61,168 nt of DNA from Bacteroidaceae bacterium (GTDB taxonomy: Bacteria; Bacteroidota; Bacteroidia; Bacteroidales; Bacteroidaceae). Below the pieces are notes generated by a model. It worked only from the letters and a program-made list of their open reading frames with translations. It made no database searches and was not told the origin of the DNA. A program made the position numbers and the translations under genes. This document shows positions 8,970 to 18,512 of the stretch, in pieces; position 1 is the first letter of the stretch; each line of letters begins with the position of its first letter. The stretch covers positions 1-61,168 of the forward strand of contig JAKSIU010000015.1 of assembly GCA_024398615.1 (NCBI GenBank). Direction: 5' to 3'.

Positions 8970-10034
8970 TCAATGTTTGGCTTCAAATTCCTTCATGCAG
9001 GCAATGAGGGCATCAACGCTCTCCATTGGCAGTGCATTGTAGCACGATGCGCGGAAACCGCCTACTGAACGGTGTCCCTTGATTCCGACCATGCCCTGAC
9101 CCTGAGCGAACTTCAGGAAATCGGCCTCCAGTTCGGCGTATTCGGGAGCCATTACCCAGCAGAGGTTCATGTATGAACGGTCCTCTTCCTTGGCGGTGCC
9201 CACGAACAGCTTGTTGCGGTCAATCTCGCTGTACAGCTTGGCGGCACGTGCCTCGGCGCGCTTTGCCATTTCCTTCACACCACCCTGAGCCTTGAGCCAG
9301 CGCAGTGATTCCATGGCTGCGTAGATGGTGAATGTGGGAGGTGTGTTGAACATTGAACCGTTGTCAATGTGAGTCTGATAGTTCAGCATTGTGGGGATAT
9401 AGCGCTCAACCTTGCCAAGAGCATCGTTCTTTACAATCACGAAAGCCATGCCTGAAGGAGCCAAATTCTTCTGTGCGCCACCATAGATGCAGTTGTACTT
9501 GCTGACATCGATGGGACGTGAGAAGATGTCCGATGACATATCGGAAATGAGTGGCACGGGGCTGTCAAGATCCTTGCGGATTTCAGTTCCGTAGATGGTG
9601 TTGTTGGTCGTGAAGTGGAAATAGTCGGCATCGGCCGGGATTTCGAAATTCTTGGGTATGAATGTATAGTTTGCATCGGCCGAGCTGGCAACTTCAACAA
9701 CTTCACCGAAAGCCTTGGCTTCCTTCATGGCCTTCTTGGCCCACACACCGGTGTTCAGATAAGCGGCCTTCTTGTTGAGGAAGTTGAACGGAACGCGGCA
9801 GAATTCCATGCTGGCGCCACCTGCCAGGAACAGTACTGAATAACCTTCGGGGACATCCAGAATCTCCTTGACCAGAGCCTCGGCCTCGTCAACGATGGGC
9901 TGGAATTCCTTTGAACGGTGACTGATTGAAAGAAGTGAAATGCCTGTGCCGGCGAAATCCTGTACTGCCTGGGCTGACTTCTCAATCACTTCCTGCGGAA
10001 GAACTGCAGGACCTGCGCAAAAATTATGCTTCAT
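8970..10034 (-). CDS. serC: Phosphoserine aminotransferase
   Basis: 354 residues from the ATG at 10034 ([16 protein letters not shown], the classical SerC start); an in-frame upstream start would overlap the promoter. It converts 3-phosphohydroxypyruvate and glutamate to phosphoserine with PLP, and may also act in pyridoxal synthesis. The PLP lysine is in [12 protein letters not shown], and the carboxy end has [16 protein letters not shown], the family signature. First gene of the serine operon, driven by the promoter at 10071-10102. No serB phosphatase is seen in the window. Confidence 0.96.
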   Translation of the reverse strand: MKHNFCAGPAVLPQEVIEKSAQAVQDFAGTGISLLSISHRSKEFQPIVDEAEALVKEILDVPEGYSVLFLAGGASMEFCRVPFNFLNKKAAYLNTGVWAKKAMKEAKAFGEVVEVASSADANYTFIPKNFEIPADADYFHFTTNNTIYGTEIRKDLDSPVPLISDMSSDIFSRPIDVSKYNCIYGGAQKNLAPSGMAFVIVKNDALGKVERYIPTMLNYQTHIDNGSMFNTPPTFTIYAAMESLRWLKAQGGVKEMAKRAEARAAKLYSEIDRNKLFVGTAKEEDRSYMNLCWVMAPEYAELEADFLKFAQGQGMVGIKGHRSVGGFRASCYNALPMESVDALIACMKEFEAKH

Positions 10035-10070
10035 ATCTAAAGAATTTGTTAGTGTTTCAAATAAGCGCTG

Positions 10071-10102
10071 CAAAGGTACCCCCTTATTTCCATCAAAACA
10101 AA
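10071..10102 (-). promoter_or_regulatory. Promoter of serC-serA-DUF1015 (-7 and -33)
   Basis: On the minus strand TACCTTTG lies at 10071-10078 and TTTG at 10099-10102, with a 20-base spacer: a full match to the Bacteroidetes -33/-7 promoter layout. Transcription would begin around 10064, about 30 bases before the serC ATG. The intergenic stretch 10103-10290 beyond it is AT-rich and shows nothing else I recognise. Confidence 0.75.
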
Positions 10103-10298
10103 TATTTCCGTATCAAAAATTACGAAATTATCCAAGAATAGCAAATATTTTGCAAGCAAACAACCCAACTATTATTACACATTGCAACTATATGCGCGAT
10201 TTTACTTTCAATTTGCCAATTTCAGCAACCAACAGCAATGAAAAGATTACATTTTGTAACTGAAATGAATCATTGATTTAAAAAGTAACATTTTTTCT

Positions 10299-10306
10299 TA
10301 TGTTTG
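10299..10306 (+). promoter_or_regulatory. -7 element for the metallophosphoesterase gene
   Basis: TATGTTTG matches TAnnTTTG. A possible -33 TTG is at 10273-10275, with a somewhat long spacer. Transcription from here would start near 10312, which rules out the most upstream in-frame ATG at 10300 and favours the ATG at 10327. Confidence 0.55.
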
Positions 10307-10326
10307 CAGAAATTATGAATTGTATT

Positions 10327-12282
10327 ATGAAACATTGTATTGGAAAAGCAATAACTGCAGGTCTGGCATCGGTTTCCATGATGCTGATGAATATTCAGAC
10401 CGTTCAGGCTCAGGACAATGATGAGCAGCCGCTGCTGACAATTGGATGTCTGACCGACTTTCACATTGAGGGCCAGTTCCTGAACTATGCCAATCCCGGA
10501 CAGACCGATGGTGTAAGACTCAGGCAGACAACCGTCAGGGCCATTGAGGGGATGAAGCAGGAGGGTGTTGACATGATGCTCCTGGGCGGTGACTACACCA
10601 GTCTGACCACCGTCGACAAGGCCAACTGGAGCACGGCGCAGCAGCTCCTGGTCGATACAATTCGAAGCGTGTTCGGGGACAGGCAGTACAGACCTGCGGT
10701 TTACGTTACCGGCAATCATGAATACCAGGCTACGGGCGACACCGGCAACAAATGGTACAAGGGTTCGACCGGAAGCACAAAGGGCTGGAATTCAGGCGAC
10801 TACTACAGCTGGCCCATGAAGCAGGACATAGGCGGACTGGCACAGGACGAATGTTTCTACGAAACGGCTGGAGGGATGTCGCTTCTGGCCGCATTCCACT
10901 ACAATATTCTTGGAGTCGATGTTGTGGCGCTGAACACGGCATCGTGCTTCTTCTCAAACGCCAGCAGCTACAGCTACACCATGAATTCGGCCAGATGGTG
11001 CGTGGAAAAAATTGATGCGCTTTATGCCGATGACCCCGACCGTACGGTCTTTTTCGTAATCCATATTCCGTTCAACGACAGCAACTCACTGAGTTCCGGC
11101 AAAGGAATCAAAGGTGAAAGCGGGGTTCCGGACTACCTGAAGAAAGGACTTGCAAAGCACCCGAACCTGATAATGCTGTACGGTCATGACCACGGCGGGA
11201 ACAACGCCATGATCCAAGCAAAGACATCGCAGAGGGTGACCCGATACGATGCTGACGGAAATAAGATTGCCACGAACGATTCGCTGCACGTTGACGGCAC
11301 AATGCCGGGCGACGTTTACGTTTCCCCATCGGAAGAGCCCTTCACACCGTTCCTCTGCCTGAGAAACGTAGGCAACGGCAAGTACATAGGCAAGGACGAT
11401 GACGACCATGGGGACGATGCTCTGAACGGCAGTTATCTGAACATGATGACCATGCCGCACCCTGTGACTGTCACACGCAGCGGACTCCTTTTCCCTCACA
11501 ACGGCAGCACCTATTACCTGCAGTCCAACAGCAGCGGCAACTTCTCGGCCAAGACATCCAGTGCCCAGAGTTACCTGTATCAGGTTGAAGAACCGGAGCT
11601 GTATGCTAAGTCCATTACCGGAACTCTTGCAACTGACATAACCGAAGGAAATTACTACATCATTACCCAGAACGGCTTTGCTCTGGGCAACACCAGAAAT
11701 ACCGATTCCAACTACCGTCGGGTCATAGGATTCAAGCCCTCAGGTTATTCGGCAGGAGCCACCGGCATTTTGCTTAACACGACCGACAACTACGCGTACA
11801 TATACAAATGCGAAAAGGTGACGGAACAGCCCAAACCCGTCCTGGACCCCGGTCGTGAGTCGTTCTTCTCCATTTTCATGGGCAGTCTGCGCTATCACAC
11901 CGACAGTTTCAACCCCAACGGCGACTACGAGGATTCGTCATCCAAGGAACCGGTAATTGTCCAGGGTCTGGTAATAAAGCTGTTCAGCGACCGCATTGAG
12001 TTCCGCATGAAGAACTACGGCCAGTCCGGCATTACCAGAAACGGCATCACAATAGAAAAGGAGCCTGCACCCTACACCGTTTTCCGCCAGGTGAAACTGG
12101 TATCCCCCACCCCGACAAGCATTGCCGCTCCTGAGACCGATGCCCCGCTATTCCAGACCAATGGCAGGATCTACGACTTGTCAGGCAAGGAAGTCAGCCC
12201 AGTCAACAACGGCGCAAGCTTCGGCGGCCGAAACCGCAACAGCCTGAGAATCAGCAACGGCCACAAGTACCTGGAGCGCTGA
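10327..12282 (+). CDS. Exported calcineurin-type metallophosphoesterase
   Basis: 651 residues from the ATG at 10327, chosen because it places a clean signal peptide (MKHCIGKAITAGLASVSMMLM ... QAQ) at the start and lies downstream of the -7 box. The five metal-binding motifs of the superfamily are present in order: DFH, GGDY, GNHE, the His of FFVIHIPF, and GHDHG. About residues 340-610 are not recognised; they contain repeated short beta-type segments and may be a binding domain. The end reads IYDLSGKEV ... SLRISNGHKYLER, similar to the tails of the two C10 proteases. The substrate is unknown. It stands alone on the plus strand, converging on the nqr operon. Confidence 0.85.
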   Translation: MKHCIGKAITAGLASVSMMLMNIQTVQAQDNDEQPLLTIGCLTDFHIEGQFLNYANPGQTDGVRLRQTTVRAIEGMKQEGVDMMLLGGDYTSLTTVDKANWSTAQQLLVDTIRSVFGDRQYRPAVYVTGNHEYQATGDTGNKWYKGSTGSTKGWNSGDYYSWPMKQDIGGLAQDECFYETAGGMSLLAAFHYNILGVDVVALNTASCFFSNASSYSYTMNSARWCVEKIDALYADDPDRTVFFVIHIPFNDSNSLSSGKGIKGESGVPDYLKKGLAKHPNLIMLYGHDHGGNNAMIQAKTSQRVTRYDADGNKIATNDSLHVDGTMPGDVYVSPSEEPFTPFLCLRNVGNGKYIGKDDDDHGDDALNGSYLNMMTMPHPVTVTRSGLLFPHNGSTYYLQSNSSGNFSAKTSSAQSYLYQVEEPELYAKSITGTLATDITEGNYYIITQNGFALGNTRNTDSNYRRVIGFKPSGYSAGATGILLNTTDNYAYIYKCEKVTEQPKPVLDPGRESFFSIFMGSLRYHTDSFNPNGDYEDSSSKEPVIVQGLVIKLFSDRIEFRMKNYGQSGITRNGITIEKEPAPYTVFRQVKLVSPTPTSIAAPETDAPLFQTNGRIYDLSGKEVSPVNNGASFGGRNRNSLRISNGHKYLER

Positions 12283-12296
12283 AGAAAATGGCCCGA

Positions 12297-12350
12297 TAGT
12301 GCGTGGAACCCACGGGATTGCTTACCGCAAGGAAGCGTATTCAGTGAGTG
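12297..12350 (-). repeat. Single diverged copy of the 102-bp repeat family
   Basis: Read on the plus strand, this stretch (GTGCGTGGAACCCACGGGAT, then TGCTTACCGCAAGGAAGCGTATT, then GTGAGTG) aligns with the reverse complement of part of the array unit at 60798-61168 (GTGCGTGAATCCCGCGGGAT, then TGCTCACCGCGAGGGAACGTATT, then GTGAGCG). It lies between the converging ends of the metallophosphoesterase and nqrF, next to the terminator. Confidence 0.7.
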
Positions 12351-12382
12351 AAAAAGGGCGGTGGAAATGCTCCACCGCCCTT
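12351..12382 (-). terminator. Intrinsic terminator of the nqr operon
   Basis: A perfect 12-base-pair stem (12354-12365 with 12371-12382) around a 5-base loop; on the minus strand it is followed by a run of T (five). It lies 34 bases past the nqrF stop. It may also stop transcription from the metallophosphoesterase on the plus strand. Confidence 0.85.
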
Positions 12383-12416
12383 GAAATGTACCGCCAATTG
12401 CGTTCGGATTTGCGGA

Positions 12417-13685
12417 TTATGCGCCGAAGTTGTCGAACATGATATCCTTGGGCTCGACACCGAGTGAATCCAGAAGATCCAGAACGGTCTTGGCCATCAT
12501 GGGAGGTCCGCAGAGGTAGTACTCTATATCTTCAGGAGCCTCGTGCTGCTTCAGATAGGTGTCACCCATGACCGGAGCAATGAAGCCTGCGGTGTATTTG
12601 ACGCCCATGGCATCGGCCTTTGGATCAGGACGGTCCAGAGCCAGATGGAAATGGAAGTTCGGATATTCCTGCTCGAGAGCCAGGAAATCGTCCATGAAGA
12701 ATACTTCGTCAATGGCACGTGCGCCGTAGAAGTAATGCATTTCGCGGTCACGTGTGTGCAAGGTCTTGAGCATGTGCATGATCTGTGCACGCAGAGGAGC
12801 CATACCGGCACCGCCGCCTACCCATATCATCTCCTTCTTGGAGTCGAAACGCGGATGGAATTCGCCGTAAGGGCCGCTCATGATAACCTTGTCTCCAGGT
12901 TTGAGGCTGAAGATATAGGTTGAAGCGATACCGCAAGGTACATCCATGAAGCCGGGACCCTGATCCTTTGGCTTGAAAGGAGGAGTTGCAATACGGACGG
13001 TCAGAGTGATGATGTCGCCCTCATCAGGATAGTTGGCCATTGAATAGGCGCGGATGGTAGGTTCTTCGTTCTTCTGTTTCAGATTGAAGAGACCGAACTT
13101 CTCCCATGCCGGAATGTAAAGGTCACCAATGAGCGAGCGGTCAAAATCGGCATAATTGAGGTCGTATGCAGGAATCTTGATCTGTGCGTATGAGCCCGGA
13201 ACAAAGTTCATGTGTTCACCTGCAGGCAGCTTGACCTTGAACTCCTTGATGAATGTGGCCACGTTCCTGTTGGAGATGACTTCACACTCCCACTCCTTGA
13301 CACCCATGACGCTCTCGGGAACCTTGATTGCAAGATCTCCCTTGACCTTGCACTGACATCCCAGACGCCAGTTGTCCTTAATCTGCTTGCGTGTGAAATG
13401 GCCCTTCTCGGAATCCAGGATTTCACCGCCGCCTTCAACAACCTGACACTTGCACTGGCCGCAAGAACCCTTGCCGCCGCAGGCCGATGGAAGAAAGACG
13501 CCATTCTCAGCGAGTGTACTCAGAAGACTTGCTCCTGAATTCACTTCCAGTTCCTTGTCACCGTTGATGGTGACCTTGACCTTACCGGAAGCAACGAGGT
13601 ACTTCTTTGCCACCAGCAGTATGACTACCAGCAGCATGATAACGGCCAGGAACACTACTATGCTTGATACATATAAGTTGTTCAT
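12417..13685 (-). CDS. nqrF: Na+-translocating NADH:quinone reductase subunit F
   Basis: 422 residues. The electron entry subunit of Na+-NQR: NADH passes a hydride to FAD, then to a 2Fe-2S centre. An N-terminal membrane helix (about 6-27) anchors it. The ferredoxin-like domain has Cys69, Cys75, Cys78 and Cys110 (ACGGKGSCGQC ... LGC). The FAD motif is RAYSMAN (212-218), the NADH-binding segment VGGGAGMAPLR (289-299), and the family tail DNFGA ends the protein. Last gene of nqrABCDEF, 12 bases after nqrE, followed by a terminator. Confidence 0.97.
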   Translation of the reverse strand: MNNLYVSSIVVFLAVIMLLVVILLVAKKYLVASGKVKVTINGDKELEVNSGASLLSTLAENGVFLPSACGGKGSCGQCKCQVVEGGGEILDSEKGHFTRKQIKDNWRLGCQCKVKGDLAIKVPESVMGVKEWECEVISNRNVATFIKEFKVKLPAGEHMNFVPGSYAQIKIPAYDLNYADFDRSLIGDLYIPAWEKFGLFNLKQKNEEPTIRAYSMANYPDEGDIITLTVRIATPPFKPKDQGPGFMDVPCGIASTYIFSLKPGDKVIMSGPYGEFHPRFDSKKEMIWVGGGAGMAPLRAQIMHMLKTLHTRDREMHYFYGARAIDEVFFMDDFLALEQEYPNFHFHLALDRPDPKADAMGVKYTAGFIAPVMGDTYLKQHEAPEDIEYYLCGPPMMAKTVLDLLDSLGVEPKDIMFDNFGA

Positions 13686-13697
13686 ATTACACCTTAT

Positions 13698-14306
13698 TTA
13701 GATTGAGAGACCTGAGAAGCACATGAATGCCATAGCCATCAGACCTACGGTAATGAATGTAATGCCAACACCCTTCAACGGTTTTGGAACGTCACTGTAT
13801 TCCAGCTTTTCACGGATGGCAGCCAGGCAGACGATTGCCAGAGCCCAGCCGATACCTGAACCGAGAGCGAATGCTATGGAGTCACCGAAGCAGGTGATTG
13901 CCTGTGAGTTCGATGCATCCATGACGATGCGCTGCTGCATGAACAGGCTGCCGCCCATGATGGCGCAGTTCACTGCAATAAGGGGCAGGAAGATACCGAG
14001 TGAAGCGTAGAGTGACGGTGAGAACTTCTCGACCACCATTTCAACGAGCTGTACGATACCTGCAATGACTGCAATGAACAGGATGAAACTCAGGAATCCG
14101 AGACCCAGAGGATCCAGGACCTTTGTCTGAAGCAGGTAGTTGACAGGAAGAGTGATGAGTTGTACGAAAATAACAGCCAGACCAAGTCCCAGAGCTGTCT
14201 TCACATTCTTACTGACGGCAAGGAATGAACACATGCCCAGGAAGAAGGCGAATATCATGTTGTCGACGAATATCGACCTTACAAGAAGACTGAAAAAATG
14301 TTCCAT
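13698..14306 (-). CDS. nqrE: Na+-translocating NADH:quinone reductase subunit E
   Basis: 202 residues, six predicted membrane segments. NqrE and NqrD are homologous, inverted-topology subunits that together form the sodium path and, in recent structures, hold a 2Fe-2S centre between them. [33 protein letters not shown] at the start (a family hallmark; the Cys in FLGMCSF is the cluster ligand) supports the call. Sits 22 bases after nqrD. Confidence 0.96.
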   Translation of the reverse strand: MEHFFSLLVRSIFVDNMIFAFFLGMCSFLAVSKNVKTALGLGLAVIFVQLITLPVNYLLQTKVLDPLGLGFLSFILFIAVIAGIVQLVEMVVEKFSPSLYASLGIFLPLIAVNCAIMGGSLFMQQRIVMDASNSQAITCFGDSIAFALGSGIGWALAIVCLAAIREKLEYSDVPKPLKGVGITFITVGLMAMAFMCFSGLSI

Positions 14307-14328
14307 AGTTTTTCTTTTGCTCTAGAGA

Positions 14329-14949
14329 TTATTTTTCCTGAAGATCCTTGTTCTTTGAACGGTGAATCCAGATGATGCAGCCCACCAGGATCAGTGCCAT
14401 AGGAGGCATGATCATAAGGCCGTTGTTCATATAGCCGTGGTCATAGCACCACTGCGGTATGATCTGGAATCCAAGAAGCTTGCCGCTTCCAAAGAGTTCA
14501 CGGACAAAAGCCACAACAACCAGAATGGCTGCATAACCGAGTCCGTTGCCGATTCCGTCAAGGAATGAATCCCAAGGACCGTTCTGCATGGCATATGCCT
14601 CCAGACGTCCCATAAGGATACAGTTGGTAATGATAAGTCCGATATAGACGGACAGCTGGACACTCACGTCGTATGCGAAAGCCTTGAGGATTTCGCTTAC
14701 TATTGTAACCAGGGCTGCAACGACAACAAGCTGCACGATGATACGGATACGGTTAGGTATGGTATTGCGCAGCAGTGAGATGATGACGTTTGACATAGCC
14801 ACGATAACTGTTACTGAGAGACCCATCACGATAGCCGGCTTGAGCTGGGCGGTGACGGCCAGTGCTGAACAGATACCCAGAATCTGGACTACAACGGGAT
14901 TGTTTACCCAAATTGGCTGCTTGAGAGCCTCGTTGTTATTTTTTGCCAT
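14329..14949 (-). CDS. nqrD: Na+-translocating NADH:quinone reductase subunit D
   Basis: 206 residues, multi-pass. The start region has PIWVNNPVVVQILGICSALAVT, with the conserved LGICSALAVT cysteine segment, and RLEAYAMQNGP in the middle, both typical of NqrD. Partner of NqrE in the membrane. It follows nqrC by 11 bases. Confidence 0.96.
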   Translation of the reverse strand: MAKNNNEALKQPIWVNNPVVVQILGICSALAVTAQLKPAIVMGLSVTVIVAMSNVIISLLRNTIPNRIRIIVQLVVVAALVTIVSEILKAFAYDVSVQLSVYIGLIITNCILMGRLEAYAMQNGPWDSFLDGIGNGLGYAAILVVVAFVRELFGSGKLLGFQIIPQWCYDHGYMNNGLMIMPPMALILVGCIIWIHRSKNKDLQEK

Positions 14950-14960
14950 AGCTATTCCGG

Positions 14961-15782
14961 TTATTTAGCGTTCAGGAATGGAAGGTACGATGTGAGCACC
15001 TTATTAATCATATTGTTCACACCGGTCGATGTGATGGTTGCACCGGTTACGCCGTCAACCTGGAACGGGGAATTCTTGTCTGCCTTGCCGAACTTGACGA
15101 CCTGCAGGGCGACCTTTCCGTTATCTGTCACAATCTTGCCGGGGAAACGGCTCTGGAACAGAGGAGCGGCAATCTCGCCACCCAGACCGGGAGTCTCACT
15201 TGCATGTGAGAAATACACGCCGTCAACTGTTGTGCGGTCTTCATCAAGAGCAATGTAGCCCCAGATTACACCCCACAGGCCAAGACCGTTCATAGGAATG
15301 ACGTACTTGGTCTGACCGTTGACTTCGGCCTCGAACACATGAAGACGGTTTGCATCGTATTCAGCGCTGTAGCCTGTGCAGAACTCTCCGTCATAGGGAA
15401 CCAGTGATCCGTCGGCCTGCATGAGCATGTCGGCCTTGATGGTCGATGCGTATGCTGCAGCGACATCAGCCTGGTCCTTGATGTTCAGAGCTGACAGAAT
15501 CTGCGCCTTGGTGTCGTTGATGACATTGGCGGTCTGACGTTCCTTGAGTGTTGATGACACGAACACCAGCAGGAAGGCCACCAGAATGACCATTACAGCT
15601 GCGTAGATGATGGTATATACGTTGCTGCTGGTATCAATGCCCTTCTTCTTGGGTGCTGCGTCAGCTTCAGTAATCTCTTCGAACTCGCTTTTGGGTGCAC
15701 TGCACATAGGGCACTTCTCAGGAGCTTCGTTTCCTTCGTGGACATAGCCACAAACCTTACATTTGAATTTTTTCGTAGCCAT
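14961..15782 (-). CDS. nqrC: Na+-translocating NADH:quinone reductase subunit C with N-terminal rubredoxin-like domain
   Basis: 273 residues. Residues 1-35 form a rubredoxin-like iron site of the rubrerythrin type: Cys8-X2-Cys11 ([11 protein letters not shown]) and Cys24-X2-Cys27 (EKCPMCSAP). An acidic, lysine-rich linker (about 35-50), one membrane helix (about 54-76) and the periplasmic FMN-binding domain follow. The covalent FMN motif is TGATIT (246-251), with Thr251 the likely attachment site. Standard NqrC proteins begin just before the membrane helix. By NqrC topology the extra domain would face the cytoplasm, opposite the FMN. There is no frameshift or alternative start between the two parts, so the fusion is real in this assembly. 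It may carry electrons or stabilise the complex; neither is shown. Confidence 0.94.
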   Translation of the reverse strand: MATKKFKCKVCGYVHEGNEAPEKCPMCSAPKSEFEEITEADAAPKKKGIDTSSNVYTIIYAAVMVILVAFLLVFVSSTLKERQTANVINDTKAQILSALNIKDQADVAAAYASTIKADMLMQADGSLVPYDGEFCTGYSAEYDANRLHVFEAEVNGQTKYVIPMNGLGLWGVIWGYIALDEDRTTVDGVYFSHASETPGLGGEIAAPLFQSRFPGKIVTDNGKVALQVVKFGKADKNSPFQVDGVTGATITSTGVNNMINKVLTSYLPFLNAK

Positions 15783-15787
15783 AATCC

Positions 15788-16954
15788 TTATTTCTTTACA
15801 AGTCTTGAAGCTCTCTTCCTGACGTTCTTCTGCACTACGCAGTAGTCAATGAGAGGAGCGAAGCAGTTCATAAGCAGAATAGCCAGCATCATGCCTTCGG
15901 GATAACCCGGGTTCATGACGCGGATGGTAATGGCCATGGCACCGATAAGCAGACCGTAGATCCACTTGCCGCATTCGGTACGAGCCGATGTGACAGGATC
16001 AGTTGCCATGAAGACTGCACCGAAGCAGAAGCCGCCTACGCAGATGTGCTCATACCAGGGCATTGCGGCCATTGCATTGTCAGGACCCCACTGGTTATAG
16101 ACCAGAGCCATGGCGATGCCGCCCACAAATACTGAGAGCATTGTCTTCCAGCTTGCGATTCCGGTGTAGAGCAGAAGCAGTGCACCAAGGCCGATGGCGA
16201 TGACGCTTGTCTCACCTACTGAACCCGGGATGAAGCCCCAGACCATATCCATTGTGAATTCGGGAGCGACTGCAGTGGTTGATGCAGTGCCGAGGGCTGT
16301 GGCGGCTGTCATGCCGTCGATGTTGGCGCCCAGTCCGCAGATTGCATGGTCGACGACCCATACTGCGTCACCTGAAATGACTGAAGGATAAGCGAAGAAG
16401 ATGAATGCACGTGTAATCAGAGCCACGTTCAGGAAGTTCATGCCTGTACCGCCGAAGATTTCCTTTGCGAAGATGACCGAGAAGGCCACAGCAACGGCAA
16501 GAATCCACAGAGGACATGTTGCAGGAACGATAAGGGGAATGATGAAGCCCGATACCAGATAACCTTCCTGGATTTCCTCGTGCTTCCACTGGGCGACGAT
16601 GAACTCGATTGTCAGACCTACGACGTACGATACGATGAGTCTTGGCAGAACGGCCAGGAATCCGAACCAGAACTTGTTCCAGAATGTTGCCTGGTCAAGA
16701 AGTCCTGCCAGAGCAAAATGCTGGTAACCTACATTGTACATACCGAACAGGAGTGCAGGACACAGTGCAATGACCACCATGATCATCATACGCTTTGAGT
16801 CAAACGAGTCATGGATGTTGCTGCCGTTCTTTGCAGTGGTGTTCGGAACGAAAAGGAAGGTCTCGAAACCTTCGAATACCGAACGGAAAGCATGCAGTTT
16901 GCCGCCTTCCTCGAATTTCGGTTTGATGCTGTCTATGTAATTTCTCAAACTCAT
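15788..16954 (-). CDS. nqrB: Na+-translocating NADH:quinone reductase subunit B
   Basis: 388 residues, about ten membrane helices. NqrB holds a covalent FMN and riboflavin and is the main ion-translocating subunit. The FMN site reads [10 protein letters not shown] (213-222), with Thr219 the likely flavin attachment; it differs from the commoner SGAT form but the Thr is kept. Lies 5 bases before nqrC and 13 bases after nqrA. Confidence 0.96.
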   Translation of the reverse strand: MSLRNYIDSIKPKFEEGGKLHAFRSVFEGFETFLFVPNTTAKNGSNIHDSFDSKRMMIMVVIALCPALLFGMYNVGYQHFALAGLLDQATFWNKFWFGFLAVLPRLIVSYVVGLTIEFIVAQWKHEEIQEGYLVSGFIIPLIVPATCPLWILAVAVAFSVIFAKEIFGGTGMNFLNVALITRAFIFFAYPSVISGDAVWVVDHAICGLGANIDGMTAATALGTASTTAVAPEFTMDMVWGFIPGSVGETSVIAIGLGALLLLYTGIASWKTMLSVFVGGIAMALVYNQWGPDNAMAAMPWYEHICVGGFCFGAVFMATDPVTSARTECGKWIYGLLIGAMAITIRVMNPGYPEGMMLAILLMNCFAPLIDYCVVQKNVRKRASRLVKK

Positions 16955-16967
16955 GACACTTCAGGAT

Positions 16968-18317
16968 TTAGGCCATTTCGGCACGCAGGTTATTCAAGCC
17001 TTCGCGTACAATGCGCTGAAGCTCGAGTTTTGAAGAATCGACGAACTCACACAGGGCAAAATCCTCAGGAGCGACCTCATAGATACCGTATGCCTCCATC
17101 TTGTCGATGTTGCCGGTAATGATGGCCTTGATGAGATACTCGGGGAAAATGTCCATCGGGAAGACCTTGTCGTATTCATTTGACATGATCATGTGGCGTT
17201 CACCACCCTTGATACGTGCGTCAATCGAATACTGTTTCTTGCATGAGAGCCATGAGAAGAAGGTGCGGCTGACGCTGAACTGGTTGAAGCGCGGAGCTAT
17301 CCAGCCCATGAATTCGTTAACGTCGTCACCTTCGGGGATGACTGTCACCATGTTTGCGAAAGCGCCCAGGTAGTCTTCCTTTGCAGCCTTTGCACCGGTA
17401 AGCACATTACCGTTGATGATGCGGATGTGTTCCGTGCGGTTAAGACGGCCGTCCAGGACCGATGCAAGACTTGCACCGACCTTTACCTTGGCATACGATG
17501 GCTTTGCTATCTCCTCACCTGCAACGGCAATGGTACGTGTCATGTCGACAATGCCCTTGTTGAACAGGCGTCCTATGAAAATCACGACTTCAGGATCGAT
17601 TGTCCAGACCACCTCACCCTTGTTGACCGGGCTGATATGGTTGATCTGTACACCTACGTTGCCTGCCGGATGTGCACCCTTGAAGGCATATACATCGACG
17701 TTCTTGGCCTGTGTCAGAGTCTGACTGGTCTGGTCTGCGCTGATTCCCAGAGTTGTGGGAGCGATCTTTGCCAGAGCGCTCAGACCTGTCTGGAAGTCAA
17801 GTTCACTGCCCTGAAGGACGAATTCAAAATCAGGGGCAAGAGGTTTTGAATCAAAAGCCGATACGAAGATACCGCGCGGCTTGTCCTCGGGATTTGCAAT
17901 CACGTCATAGGGACGCTGACGCAGGAAACCGAACAGGCCGGCTTCCATGAGTGATTTCTTAACCTCTTCGCCAGAGAGCGACTGGACGCTCTTGGTTCCG
18001 AACTGAACATACGCCTGCTCGGCATCGGGCTTGACCACAATGCTCAGCACCTTGCGGCGTGCGCCACGGTTCACGGCAACGACCTCACCGCTGACCGGTG
18101 AAACGAATTTCACCTCAGGGTGGTTCTTGTCAACGAACAGGGCTTCGCCGGCCTTGACTGTCTGCTGCTCCTTCACCACCGGCTTGGGAGTCACGCCGGT
18201 AAAGTCATCGGGACAAAGTGCATACTGCCCCGCTGTCTCCACCTGGGTGATTTCCTTTGCAGGAGTGCCCAGCAACCTGATGTCCAGACCTTTTCGTAAA
18301 CGAATGATTTCTGCCAT
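16968..18317 (-). CDS. nqrA: Na+-translocating NADH:quinone reductase subunit A
   Basis: 449 residues, a soluble cytoplasmic subunit related to RnfC but without its iron-sulphur motifs; it is implicated in quinone binding. The start, IIRLRKGLDIRLLGTP, and the internal FSWLSCKKQYSIDARIKGGERHMIMSNEYDKVFPMDI segment are family-typical. First gene of a six-gene operon. A plain Na+ pump of this kind is the usual main respiratory entry in anaerobic Bacteroidales. Confidence 0.96.
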   Translation of the reverse strand: MAEIIRLRKGLDIRLLGTPAKEITQVETAGQYALCPDDFTGVTPKPVVKEQQTVKAGEALFVDKNHPEVKFVSPVSGEVVAVNRGARRKVLSIVVKPDAEQAYVQFGTKSVQSLSGEEVKKSLMEAGLFGFLRQRPYDVIANPEDKPRGIFVSAFDSKPLAPDFEFVLQGSELDFQTGLSALAKIAPTTLGISADQTSQTLTQAKNVDVYAFKGAHPAGNVGVQINHISPVNKGEVVWTIDPEVVIFIGRLFNKGIVDMTRTIAVAGEEIAKPSYAKVKVGASLASVLDGRLNRTEHIRIINGNVLTGAKAAKEDYLGAFANMVTVIPEGDDVNEFMGWIAPRFNQFSVSRTFFSWLSCKKQYSIDARIKGGERHMIMSNEYDKVFPMDIFPEYLIKAIITGNIDKMEAYGIYEVAPEDFALCEFVDSSKLELQRIVREGLNNLRAEMA

Positions 18318-18374
18318 TTTGTTGTTTGTTGGATATTTGTTGAATGTTAATATGAATACTCATTAAAACGGGCG

Positions 18375-18382
18375 CGAAGTTA
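18375..18382 (-). promoter_or_regulatory. Possible -7 element of the nqr operon
   Basis: The minus strand reads TAACTTCG, one base off TAnnTTTG, about 58 bases before the nqrA ATG. No convincing -33 was seen. It is the best candidate in the 195-base divergent gap to the TamB-like gene. Confidence 0.4.
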
Positions 18383-18498
18383 ATAAAATAATAGCATACG
18401 CGCACTACATGCAGGTACTATGTTTTCAACAAGTGGATAATGATATACCGGATATTCATTTTTCGGGCTGTCAGACACAACATTTCGCAAACAAGAGT

Positions 18499-18506
18499 TA
18501 TTTTTG
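18499..18506 (+). promoter_or_regulatory. -7 element immediately at the TamB-like gene start
   Basis: TATTTTTG is a perfect TAnnTTTG. It includes the TTG at 18504 that would otherwise be taken as the start codon, so if this promoter is used that TTG cannot be translated and the message is close to leaderless. Confidence 0.5.
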
Positions 18507-18512
18507 CAGATT

